A stretch of 64,000 nt of DNA from Herbaspirillum seropedicae (GCF_001040945.1 NZ_CP011930.1:4645021-4709020); one strand, 5' to 3'. Positions 48,933 to 57,199 are shown, counted from the first letter of the stretch. Notes: generated by a model not told the origin, from the sequence alone. Program-made: numbers and translations.

Positions 48933-49394
48933 ATGGCTTGGCTAAAATCTGACTCCCCCCACAAGGATAACGGCAGGCTTCCAGAAATTATTTGGAAGAA
49001 TGGCCGGTCATGGGTCGGCACTACGGAACGGGCGGAACGTTTGGCTGTGGTGGAACAACACAGAATGCTCCCCATCCACTTTCTGATGCGTGCGTTCAGA
49101 AGATACGCTGAACTCCTTGAGAACCAAGGAATTCGATGGTCTCATTTTTCGAAAGACGGAGCGAATGCTGTCCGTATTAACGAGAAGCAGCTAGTGGAGT
49201 CTTCCGAGATTCCCCGCTATACCGCAGCAATAATGTTGCACTCCGTTTTTAAGCTCTACAAGTTTGCAAAGCAGCAGGGACTGGTGAAAGCAGAGCTGAG
49301 CCGCGACATTCTGACCAAATTACGGCAACCAGTTCTCAAAAGATTTAGCAAGACTCAAACGGCGCCGAAGTACCGTATCAAAATAGGACGCTAA
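48933..49394 (+). CDS. Stand-alone recombinase arm/core-binding-like protein, no catalytic domain
   Basis: A 153-residue protein. Residues 16-27 (LPEIIWKNGRSW) match the recombinase that follows (LPQIFWKNGSSW, its residues 35-46), and the next 110 residues follow the same helical SAM-like pattern, ending in the LFKFAK-like KLYKFAKQQGLV seen where the recombinase has VVDFYRFVQEKGFI. There is no catalytic domain. ATG 48933 is preferred (AGAGG upstream); TTG 48918 is in frame. It ends four bases before the next gene. It may act as an architectural or directionality factor, or be a relic of a duplicated recombinase. Confidence 0.65.
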   Translation: MAWLKSDSPHKDNGRLPEIIWKNGRSWVGTTERAERLAVVEQHRMLPIHFLMRAFRRYAELLENQGIRWSHFSKDGANAVRINEKQLVESSEIPRYTAAIMLHSVFKLYKFAKQQGLVKAELSRDILTKLRQPVLKRFSKTQTAPKYRIKIGR

Positions 49395-49398
49395 AGTC

Positions 49399-50664
49399 AT
49401 GGCACGTCTGCAGGAATTCCAATACAACTTCTACGAACTGACGCTCGGGTCAGATGGGCGCCTCGTCTACGGCTCTAGCGCCAATCAACCGATTCCCAAG
49501 CTGCCGCAGATTTTTTGGAAGAACGGCAGCAGCTGGAGCGAAGCAAACTTGTACTGCCTAGAAATGGCTGCTCCGGGGAATGTGAAAATTGAAACCGTTC
49601 ATCGGAAGATGAAGCATATCCAATACTTCGCAAGCTATGTCGAGAAAGAAAAAAAGGATTGGCGACATTTCCCTCGGCGGCGAGAAGACCAGATACTGAA
49701 GATATTCCGCGGACATCTCATTGACCAACGTGAGACAGGGATTCTATCGCCCGGAACAGTAACGAACTGCATGAATGTCGTCGTGGACTTCTATCGATTT
49801 GTTCAAGAGAAAGGCTTCATCAATCCGCAAAACAAGATGTGGCGTGACCGTGAAATCGCCATGCCAATCTACGACAACGCGGGATTTCTGCGTATCTTCG
49901 TGACTCGCACAACTGACCTGAGTATCCCTAACAAGCAACGCGTCGGCGGCACATTGGAAGATGGGCTGCTTCCGCTCTCGGCAGACCATATGACACGGCT
50001 GCTGCAATACACCGCAGCAAATGCCACCTCGGAGCTACACCTGCTGCTATCCACTGGCTTTTTCTCAGGCGCACGGATTGGGACGATTACCACTCTGACA
50101 GTCAATAGTCTTCTAACTGCGAGCATAGACCCGTACACAGAAGGAATTTTGCGTCTGCCTGCCGGCCCAGGGACAGGCATTGCTACAAAGTTCTCTGTAT
50201 CCGGCTCTCTATGGATACCTGAGGCACTGATGAAGGAGCTCATAGACTACGCGTCATCTACCAGGCGACTTCTTCGGGAGCGCTTTGCTAAGCCAGAGCA
50301 TAAGAACGTTCTATTCCTCACCCGGTCTGGTCAGCCGTATTCGGTGAAAACCGTGGTTCGCCTCATAAGTGGTTTGCGAGATGTCTGCTGTGAAGCAGGC
50401 TTGCGATTCATGCGCAAATTCACATTCCATCAAACGCGTGCGACTTTTGGCACGTGGTTGACAAGGGAACTAATGACCTCGGGGCTCGATACCGCGACAG
50501 TCCTTTCGGAGGTTAAAAGCGCCATGTTCCATAAATACGAGTCCACAACGTGGCGATATATCCGATTCTTGGAAACCACCAAGGCCAAGATTGAAGCTGC
50601 TAGCAAGTTCAACGAACTCTTCACGGGCATTCGAGGCCGAGACTGGGGGCAGACAAGTGCTTGA
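49399..50664 (+). CDS. Tyrosine recombinase, TnpA/GmtY-like
   Basis: A 421-residue site-specific recombinase. Residues 30-150 are the DNA-binding N-terminal and SAM-like domain. The catalytic domain has R226 (SGARIGT), H344-x2-R347 (FHQTRATFG), H378 and the nucleophile Y387 (MFHKYESTTWRYIRF): the complete R-H-R-H-Y set. It should therefore be able to cut and rejoin DNA. It is the first of three recombinase-like genes that overlap or abut, as in Tn554 (tnpA first). Confidence 0.88.
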   Translation: MARLQEFQYNFYELTLGSDGRLVYGSSANQPIPKLPQIFWKNGSSWSEANLYCLEMAAPGNVKIETVHRKMKHIQYFASYVEKEKKDWRHFPRRREDQILKIFRGHLIDQRETGILSPGTVTNCMNVVVDFYRFVQEKGFINPQNKMWRDREIAMPIYDNAGFLRIFVTRTTDLSIPNKQRVGGTLEDGLLPLSADHMTRLLQYTAANATSELHLLLSTGFFSGARIGTITTLTVNSLLTASIDPYTEGILRLPAGPGTGIATKFSVSGSLWIPEALMKELIDYASSTRRLLRERFAKPEHKNVLFLTRSGQPYSVKTVVRLISGLRDVCCEAGLRFMRKFTFHQTRATFGTWLTRELMTSGLDTATVLSEVKSAMFHKYESTTWRYIRFLETTKAKIEAASKFNELFTGIRGRDWGQTSA

Positions 50665-52381
50665 CTCAACTGCGCTACCAGACTTGACGGTGAAGCACGT
50701 CAAATTTTCTGGCAAAGATGTCCCTTGGGACTTCAATATTTTTATGTACCGTGGCGGCGCTGCAGAACACGCGCGACGCGTTCAAGCGGCTATCAAGGAT
50801 GGCAAGCTCGGGAAACCAATGATGGAGCGGTTGGAGTTAGTCACAGTGCTTCACGAACACATCTGTGAGCTGACTGCAGCAGGCAAGCCTCGAAGCGGGA
50901 CTCTAAGCATAATCTCCGTCATCAGGGCCTTCTTTAAATTTGTAGACGAAGACGGTCTATTTTTGACCTTGGAGACACTAGAGAAGTGCTATTTAGAATG
51001 GGCAGCATCAATGGTTCATCGAGTTCGAACAAGTAGAACTGCAACCAAACGAAATAGAGGTGGAACTTACGGCTTTTCACATAGCTCTGGCCATACGATG
51101 GCGTCGTCCCTCGGTTCGCTTATCGACACAATATTCAATCGCGCTACCAATATCCTGCAGCATACTGGACTTCGGGCACTCAAACGCCGGAAATCAGCCG
51201 TAGGTGTTCAAGCTGAAAAACAAAGTCTTTCAGACACTTTCGAATTCGGGCATATGCTGCAAGATATTTGCGATGCCTTGACTATCGACGTCATTACAAC
51301 AGCGCCTGTCCCCGTCGAAATCAAACTTCGGACAGGCAAGAGCTTTGTCCTCGGAAACCCCATACTTGACCATTCTATCGCGGCGGGGTCGACCATCTCC
51401 ATCACGCGGCAAATGATGGCCAGTATTCGAATTGAGGCCGAGTTGGAGATGTTCATCGCTCAGACTGGCATAAACACCAAACAAGCAGTAGACGCAGAAC
51501 TCAGGCACTTCTTCTACGTTAGCCACTTAGACGGCTACCAGGTGAAAGACCATAAAAACCGCCGCGGCGGCGCTGTACTGTTTGAAATTTTCAAAGACTA
51601 CAAATCCCACTTTGAACGCTACTTAGCATGGCGTAGACGATTTTTCCCTGAGTCAAATCGACTTTTCTCATTCTTCCCAACCAGAAGCCGCGGCGATGGA
51701 TTCCGATTCACCGGCTGGCGCCTCCGCAACATCTGCGCTGAACTCGACATCCCCTTTGTTGGCCCACGGATGTTGCGCAACACTCGCGTAAATTGGCTTC
51801 TTCATGAGTCCGGCTCGCCAGAAGTGACAGCTGAAATGGCCCAGCATACGAAAGAGACTCTCATTCAGGTTTATCACAAGCCAAGCTTGCAGCGAGCGAT
51901 TGCCGAGAGCAACAACTTCTGGGCCGAGTACGACCCTCACGCCGATGAAGCACGCTTCGCATCGAAGAAGGATAACCAATCACCTCAACCAGCAGTCGGC
52001 CCCGGTAGCTGTGTTGGAGAACCCCAAAAGAACGACGAAGCCCCTAGTGAGGCACCAGAGCCAGATTGCATGAAGAAGGGAGGATGCCTTTGGTGTAAGT
52101 CCCATCGCGATATTGATATTTTTGCATATGTTTGGTCTCTCGCCACTTTCAGGCATCTCAAGATGATTGAAATTTCTAAGGCCACGTTGTACATCCAGAA
52201 AGCGGACAAGCCGGTTGCTGCACGTTTGACGTTGGAAAAAATTGATTCGCGTTTGAAGTGGTTTGAGGATTCCAACAAAACCAGGAAGGAATGGGTTGAC
52301 GAAGCCAATGTATTGGTCGGCGCTGGCGAATATCACCCTGACTATGGAGACCTCATTGATTTTTTGGAAGGAAGACGATGA
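50657..52381 (+). CDS. Second recombinase-like protein, degenerate catalytic core, TnpB-like
   Basis: About 574 residues starting at GTG 50657, with GGGGGC upstream; the start overlaps the preceding stop by eight bases (a TTG at 50591 is also in frame). The C-terminal domain has the integrase pattern LRNTRVNWLLHESG, H397 and Y406 (AQHTKETLIQVYH). The first catalytic arginine is replaced by N273 (QTGINTKQA), and the His of HxxR by R374. A Cys-rich patch CMKKGGCLWC-KSH near residue 470 may bind zinc. The protein probably works with its neighbours rather than alone. Confidence 0.8.
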   Translation: MLDSTALPDLTVKHVKFSGKDVPWDFNIFMYRGGAAEHARRVQAAIKDGKLGKPMMERLELVTVLHEHICELTAAGKPRSGTLSIISVIRAFFKFVDEDGLFLTLETLEKCYLEWAASMVHRVRTSRTATKRNRGGTYGFSHSSGHTMASSLGSLIDTIFNRATNILQHTGLRALKRRKSAVGVQAEKQSLSDTFEFGHMLQDICDALTIDVITTAPVPVEIKLRTGKSFVLGNPILDHSIAAGSTISITRQMMASIRIEAELEMFIAQTGINTKQAVDAELRHFFYVSHLDGYQVKDHKNRRGGAVLFEIFKDYKSHFERYLAWRRRFFPESNRLFSFFPTRSRGDGFRFTGWRLRNICAELDIPFVGPRMLRNTRVNWLLHESGSPEVTAEMAQHTKETLIQVYHKPSLQRAIAESNNFWAEYDPHADEARFASKKDNQSPQPAVGPGSCVGEPQKNDEAPSEAPEPDCMKKGGCLWCKSHRDIDIFAYVWSLATFRHLKMIEISKATLYIQKADKPVAARLTLEKIDSRLKWFEDSNKTRKEWVDEANVLVGAGEYHPDYGDLIDFLEGRR

Positions 52382-54480
52382 AACACGCTAAAGACATCTT
52401 TGTGATGAAGATGGAATTACCATCAGCGTCTCCAACAGCACGATGCTACAGGCTACCGTCATTCCCGCCACCACCAGACTGGCCAGTTGTGGAGGACGCT
52501 GATGGCAATGTTATTTCCCTGTGGGGTGACGCATTTTGGGATTGGACGCCCTTTCACGGTAAGAAGATGAAGATACACTTCAATCGAGATATACACGGCT
52601 CAACAGGTGGAATGCGCACCGAGCCAATCAGCGCCGAGAACGAATGGGACCTAAGGCTGATTGTGACCACAATGATTTATGGACCTCATGGGATTACCAA
52701 TGCAAACGTGCTGAAACTCGACTTTCATCTGATTCGCAGAGTTGTCAGCTTCTGCGAAGACAATGGCATCCGCGTTCGCGATTTAGGCAGATTTCCAACG
52801 GTGTGGAAATCCCTTGCGAAGGTGACACGGAATGCTCGCTCAAGAGAACGGTTGATTCTAATTCTTGACCGCCTCCTCCAATCGAAAGAAGAGCTCGGAT
52901 TTGCAATTTTAGAAAGCAGGGACATCGCCAAATTGGCGGAGGTCTTCGCGAATAGTACGGCAACCGGAGCACGCGAAGATACGGAACAAGTCGCCTACAT
53001 TCCGCCACGCCTCTATATCTATACGCTGAATCGTCAGCGGGAATGCATTGATGATTTCCTGGCCAATCAGGAGAAGATTGCCCAATGCTTCGAATTTTGT
53101 CTTGATGCTTACGTCCACAACTTTGGCTCTTTGCAAGCAGCCATCGAAAAGACTAATGGAGCACAAATGCCGTTCACCAAACCAAGCAAAAAAAGCATCA
53201 GTAAGGCGATTAGATTGGGATTCTACCGAGGCACTTTCCACGACACCGCCAAAAGATTCAAAATTGCCGGCTTGCTCGCTAAGTGGGTAGCTGCGGACAT
53301 CGATGATGATGAGACGGATGAAGGAGTTACATCGCTCAAGATGTTCTGTTCGTACCTGAATCTCATAAATTCTGTCTGTTTACCCTACATTGGAGCATTC
53401 ACTTTCCAACGAAAAGAAGAATTGGGGGCGTTGAGGTCTGACTGCCTCATCTGGGAGCGAGACCCGATTGTAGGCCCGATTCCCATTATCTGTGGCGAAA
53501 CAACTAAAACGGACCCGGACAACGATGCGCGTTGGCCTACCAGCCCGCATGTAGCGGTCGCCGTCGAAGCAGCTAACGCGGTGGCTCGCATGCGTATGAC
53601 GGCCGTGGTCGATGCGACATCACCGTCCAACAAGGCACTGACCTCCAATCCCCTCTTGTTTAGCCCCCCGACTGAGCCATGGTCATCATCTAGGAGTAAA
53701 GGGAAAGTCCACAACTACCGGAGCAGCGTGCAGTCTTATGCGCAGATAATTGCCGCACACACCAAATTATTCGACCCTGATGTTCTCAAGATGACCGAAG
53801 AGGATTTGGTACACGCACGACGCTTCACGCCGAACCTGGATAAGAAAGGTGCATTCGCCGTTGGCAAACCGTGGCCGTTTAGCTATCACCAACTGCGTCG
53901 CACTGGCGGTATCAACATGTATGCCAGTGGTCTGCTGTCTGAAACATCTATCCAAGTCCTTTTGAAACATCTCGTCATCTATCAAACGAGATACTACCGG
54001 CAGCACTTTTCCAGTGCTCGAATTAATGAAACGCGCCAAGCAATGGTTGTTTCCTCAGCCTACCTTGTCCTTGCAAAGCAGCTGAAAGCGTCGGTTGAAG
54101 ATAGGTTTGTTTCGCCGGCTGGCAATTCACTCGAGCAAGACAAAGAGATACATCTGATATCAGAAAGCGACTATAAGAAACTCATAGCGGCTGCCAATAG
54201 AGACGAAATCAGCTTCCGTGGAACCACACTAGGCGGATGCGTAACGCGCGGGGATTGTCAGTATGGCGGCATCGAATCTATTGCTCGATGCGCAGGCGGA
54301 GACGGGGGCAAGCCTTGCCAAGACGCAAAGCTCGACAAGGCAAAACGCGAATTCGTCGCGGACTTGCTCGCTAACTACGTGATACAGCAAATGCAATTCC
54401 AACCCGGCACTAGGCGCTATGAAGCGCTACAAATGGAAATTAGCGCATGCAGGAATTATCTTGAACTCACAGCAGATTGA
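52378..54480 (+). CDS. Third recombinase-like protein, large, zinc-binding tail
   Basis: A 700-residue protein whose start overlaps the previous stop by four bases. The catalytic domain shows R345 (FQRKEELG), a lysine in ETTKTD, H504-x2-R507 (SYHQLRRTGG), H531 and Y540 (KHLVIYQTRYYRQ): a full set. After it, GGCVTRGDCQYGG-...-ARCAGGDGGKPCQD gives four spaced cysteines, a probable zinc finger. It resembles the largest protein of Tn554/GMT-type modules. Confidence 0.85.
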   Translation: MKHAKDIFVMKMELPSASPTARCYRLPSFPPPPDWPVVEDADGNVISLWGDAFWDWTPFHGKKMKIHFNRDIHGSTGGMRTEPISAENEWDLRLIVTTMIYGPHGITNANVLKLDFHLIRRVVSFCEDNGIRVRDLGRFPTVWKSLAKVTRNARSRERLILILDRLLQSKEELGFAILESRDIAKLAEVFANSTATGAREDTEQVAYIPPRLYIYTLNRQRECIDDFLANQEKIAQCFEFCLDAYVHNFGSLQAAIEKTNGAQMPFTKPSKKSISKAIRLGFYRGTFHDTAKRFKIAGLLAKWVAADIDDDETDEGVTSLKMFCSYLNLINSVCLPYIGAFTFQRKEELGALRSDCLIWERDPIVGPIPIICGETTKTDPDNDARWPTSPHVAVAVEAANAVARMRMTAVVDATSPSNKALTSNPLLFSPPTEPWSSSRSKGKVHNYRSSVQSYAQIIAAHTKLFDPDVLKMTEEDLVHARRFTPNLDKKGAFAVGKPWPFSYHQLRRTGGINMYASGLLSETSIQVLLKHLVIYQTRYYRQHFSSARINETRQAMVVSSAYLVLAKQLKASVEDRFVSPAGNSLEQDKEIHLISESDYKKLIAAANRDEISFRGTTLGGCVTRGDCQYGGIESIARCAGGDGGKPCQDAKLDKAKREFVADLLANYVIQQMQFQPGTRRYEALQMEISACRNYLELTAD

Positions 54481-54916
54481 ACAACTATTCGCTCCTGGAC
54501 CTGAGGATGGGCCAGCCGCCCGCAAGTACCTCGAATCCGCAAAACGGCTCGCATTCAACGAGCCAGTCATTCTGACAAAGGGCTCGCCCGTAAACCACAT
54601 TAATGTTGCCAAAGAAGCAGGGAATCACCCCACAGCTCTGAAGCCAGATAGATATCCCGCCGTCATACGAAAAATCGAAGCCTATGTGGAACTCACCAAA
54701 GGTCAGGACTCCAAAAGACGAGTAATTGGGGCCAAGGTTAAAGAAGCGAAGCTAACCCTTAAAGAAGAAGTTGCAACATTGAAAACTCAATTGAGTGAAT
54801 CTCAATCCAAACTGCTTAGTGCCGAACGAAAACTAATGGAATCACTTCAAGACATCGCCGACCTGCAGGCTGAACTTGACGAACTCAAGCCCCCACCATC
54901 ATCATTGCGCCCTTAA
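54419..54916 (+). CDS. Small coiled-coil protein, TnpC/GmtX-like
   Basis: Up to 165 residues. The C-terminal 60 (KEEVATLKTQLSESQSKLL onward) is a heptad-patterned coiled coil, and the front half has a compact basic segment. Tn554 encodes a small TnpC after its recombinases, and GMT modules carry a third small protein; the position and shape fit. ATG 54419 would overlap the previous gene by 62 bases; starts further in (for example TTG 54461) are possible. Confidence 0.7.
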   Translation: MKRYKWKLAHAGIILNSQQIEQLFAPGPEDGPAARKYLESAKRLAFNEPVILTKGSPVNHINVAKEAGNHPTALKPDRYPAVIRKIEAYVELTKGQDSKRRVIGAKVKEAKLTLKEEVATLKTQLSESQSKLLSAERKLMESLQDIADLQAELDELKPPPSSLRP

Positions 54917-54924
54917 TAGAGAAT

Positions 54925-54962
54925 CCCCCTGTAGACATTTCGATGTTCCGGGGGGGGTTTCG
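54925..54962 (+). terminator. Hairpin after the recombinase operon, containing an end repeat
   Basis: CCCCC and GGGGG flank an inner ACAT-TTCG-ATGT stem with a tetraloop; an eight-G run and TTT follow. The TAGACATT motif lies in the inner stem, so the same bases may serve both as recombinase site and as terminator. Confidence 0.55.
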
Positions 54963-55032
54963 GTCTCGCACGATAGACATTAGTAGAAAGTACGTTATTC
55001 CAGTAAAATCAACGACTTATTTAGATGTCTAT
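54932..55032. repeat. Right-end ATAGACAT repeats
   Basis: TAGACATT at 54932, ATAGACATT at 54973 (same direction) and ATGTCTAT (the inverse) at 55025-55032. They mirror the set at the left end. The inverted copy, together with CGGGTG at 55047-55052, gives the right edge an imperfect inverted match to the left edge (CACCCG, 12-14 bases, ATAGACAT). Confidence 0.6.
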
Positions 55033-55046
55033 GCCCCTGCTATTCG

Positions 55047-55068
55047 CGGGTGCGTTGGTAACGTCTGA
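55047..55068. other. Right attachment junction and ychF remnant (attR-like)
   Basis: CGGGT and the 8-base GCGTTGGT belong to the island; AACGTCTGA that follows reads N-V-stop in the ychF frame and matches the missing C-terminus of YchF. Confidence 0.7.
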
Positions 55069-55130
55069 CCGAAAAAACTGACGGCCGAATATCGGGCTAT
55101 CCGGGTTCGTTCAAGCCACGTCTCCAAACA

Positions 55131-55163
55131 AACCCCCGAATAATTTCGGGGGTTTTTTATTTT
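55131..55163 (+). terminator. Strong rho-independent terminator, probably the original ychF terminator
   Basis: AACCCCCGAA-TAAT-TTCGGGGGTT followed by TTTTATTTT, 62 bases past the ychF remnant. Its place and plus-strand orientation fit a terminator separated from ychF by the island. Confidence 0.85.
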
Positions 55164-55205
55164 CACCGCTAGTGACCCTCATTCTGCGCAGTCGCCACCT
55201 TACCA

Positions 55206-55522
55206 GCCGACACCATTGTGCGAGCCGAGCGAGGGCTCGTTGATGCGGACCTTGGCGGCGGCGTCATCAAGCAGCGCGTTGCACGCTCTGGACAAGGAAA
55301 GTCAGACGGCTTTCGCACCATCATCCTGTATCGCACGACGCTACGAGCGTTTTTTGTCTATGAGTTCGCAAAGAACGATCGCGGCAACATCGATGATGGC
55401 GAAGAGGCTGCGTTCAAAAAGCGGCACGACATGTGCTGCGGCTACCGGAAGAGCAGCTCGCCGCATTGATCGACAGAGGGCAATTGACCGAGGTACACCA
55501 TCATGAACAAGAAATACTGTAG
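55206..55522 (+). pseudogene. Decayed RelE/ParE-superfamily toxin gene
   Basis: The frame from about 55218 reads ERGLVDADLGGGVIKQRVA, RTIILYRTTLRAFFVYEFAKN and DRGNIDDGEEAAFKKRH, the body of a HigB/RelE-type mRNA interferase (DUF1044-like). The N-terminal 20-25 residues are missing. After KKRHDM the frame is lost and continues as LRLPEEQLAALIDRGQLTEV to a stop at 55520-55522. No antitoxin follows. The product should be inactive. Confidence 0.75.
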
Positions 55523-55733
55523 CCAGAAACCCGGTGGGCCAGCGTTGCGCTTGCTGACAGTGGTGGAAAAGAAAGGCATACAGGCAATTGCCTGAACCCC
55601 ACAGCGTCGCGCCAAGCCTCGTCCACCAGCAAGTCCGTCAGCAAGGGGAGACGCATCTGTATAACGCTCACTGGCCGCACAGCCTTCCCCTCTTCGCTAA
55701 AGATCACCCGCCGGCATTTCTCCCGACGCACCC

Positions 55734-55762
55734 TTGACAAGCCGTTTTGGTACCGCTACCAT
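55734..55762 (+). promoter_or_regulatory. Sigma70 promoter
   Basis: TTGACA (55734-55739), a 17-base spacer and TACCAT (55757-55762). The -10 lies inside the upstream operator, so repressor binding would block polymerase. Confidence 0.7.
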
Positions 55763-55793
55763 CCCCATCAATTACAATTGGTAGCGCTACCAA
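55747..55793. promoter_or_regulatory. Two LacI-family-type operators
   Basis: TTGGTACCGCTACCAT (55747-55762) and the perfect 16-base palindrome TTGGTAGCGCTACCAA (55778-55793) are centred 31 bases apart, about three helical turns. The GCGC/CCGC-centred form TGGTAGCGCTACCA is typical of LacI-family repressors of sugar operons. No LacI gene lies in the window. Confidence 0.75.
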
Positions 55794-55897
55794 AATCCTT
55801 GCCGTCATCCAGCCCTGTCCCACCCTGATCCCGGAACAGTACTGAAGCCGATACAAGGACAACAACAAAAAGTACCCCCCTCAACAGGAGACAAATC

Positions 55898-57183
55898 TTG
55901 AAAACGATCAAGGGCTTGCGCTGGTGGATCATCGTGCTCGTTTGCCTGGGCACGATCACCAACTATCTGGCGCGCAATTCACTGGGGGTGCTGGCCCCCA
56001 CCCTGAAGGACGAACTGGGGATGAGCACCCAGCAATACTCCTACGTCGTGGCGGCCTTCCAGGTCGGCTATACGATCATGCAACCAGTCTGCGGCTTCAT
56101 CGTGGACCTGATCGGTCTGCGCATCGGCTTTGCCCTCTTCGGCGTGCTCTGGTCGGTAGCCGGGGTGCTGCATGCGGGGGCCACGGGCTGGCTCTCGCTG
56201 GCTGGCTTCCGGGCGCTGATGGGCCTGACCGAGGCGGCGGCGATTCCCTCGGGGATGAAAGCTGTGGCCGAGTGGTTCCCCGACAAGGAAAAATCGGTCG
56301 CCGTGGGCTGGTTCAATTCGGGCACGTCGCTGGGCGCGATGCTGGCCCGCCGCTGGTGATCTTCCTGCAGATCCGCTACGGCTGGCAGTCCGCCTTCGTG
56401 GTGACCGGCATCCTCGGCTTCGTCTGGGCGGCGCTGTGGTTCGCGTTCTACCGCTCGCCGCGTGACCATGCGGCGCTCTCCGATAGCGAACGCGAGACCA
56501 TCATCAGCGGCCAGCTGCGCCCTGTCAGCGCGGTCCGGGGCAAGCGTCCCGTCAAGGATGTGGTGCGCTCGCGCCGCTTCTGGGCCATCGCCCTGGCGCG
56601 CTTCTTCGCCGAGCCGGCATGGCAGACCTTCAGCTTCTGGATTCCCCTCTACTTCGTCAACGAGCGTCACCTGGACCTGAAGTCCATCGCCATGTTCGCC
56701 TGGCTGCCTTTCCTGGCGGCGGACCTGGGCGGGCTGGCCGGTGGTTACCTGTCGCCCTTCCTGATCAACCGCTTCCGCATCCCTCTGGTATGGTCGCGCG
56801 TATGCGGCGTGGTGCTGGGCGCGGTGATGATGATCGGTCCGGCCTGCGTGGGCCTGGTGGCCTCTCCCTATGTCGCCATTGCCCTGTTCTGCGTCGGCGG
56901 CTTTGCGCACCAGATGATCTCGGGCCTGGTCAATACGCTCTCGGCCGATGTGTTCGATCCTGAAGAGGTCGGCACCGCCAGCGGCTTTGCCGGCATGTCG
57001 GCGTGGATCGGCGGCCTGGGCTTCTCCCTGCTGGTGGGAGCGCTGGCCGATACCGTCGGTTATGGTCCGCTGTTCGGCATGCTGGGCGCGTTCGATCTGA
57101 TCGGTGCGGTGCTGCTCATCATCCTGATCCGCGGCCAGTCCACCGAAGAGCGCGCGGCGCGCTCGCTGCAATCATCTGTCTAG
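55898..57183 (+). pseudogene. MFS sugar/organic-acid permease with a frameshift
   Basis: Two frames together give a 12-helix MFS carrier of the ACS (hexuronate-type) group, about 428 residues. The first frame (55898-56359) opens with RWWIIVLVCLGTITNYLARNS and ends SLGAMLARRW. The second continues from VIFLQIRYGWQSAF to 57183. Adding one C in the CCC run near 56349 restores GAMLAPPLVIFL. This could be a real mutation or a homopolymer sequencing error. It is first in the GH31-porin operon. Confidence 0.8.
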
Positions 57184-57199
57184 AACTGAGGTTCCTATC

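Larger units (their letters stand above)
23952..55059. mobile_element. 31-kb genomic island with a multi-recombinase module, inserted in the 3' end of ychF
   Basis: The limits come from the broken ychF end: chromosomal sequence stops after the TTC codon at 23949-23951 and resumes with AACGTCTGA at 55060-55068. One A is shared, so each edge is uncertain by a base. The interior is visibly AT-richer, uses different codons and holds mostly accessory genes on both strands, with a recombinase operon at the right end. Joining the two edges gives CGGGT-GCGTTGGT-ACCCG, inverted arms around an 8-base spacer, as expected for a tyrosine-recombinase attachment site. The motif ATAGACAT recurs at both ends. 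Excision or transfer is inferred, not shown. Confidence 0.85.
55523..55897 (+). promoter_or_regulatory. Regulatory region upstream of the MFS-GH31-porin genes
   Basis: About 375 bases. The first 200 hold no recognisable gene. The second part contains a consensus promoter and two operator palindromes, listed separately. The transcript leader would be about 130 bases. Confidence 0.7.

Noticed and set aside
48787..54916. Reading the module as a RIT (recombinase-in-trio) element
   Set aside because: RIT recombinases are about 300-420 residues each and lack a coiled-coil partner. Here the second and third proteins are about 574 and 700 residues and a TnpC-like gene follows.
23952..55059. A tRNA or tmRNA gene as the island's attachment site
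   Set aside because: No tRNA-like sequence is seen at either edge. The edges lie in the ychF coding end.
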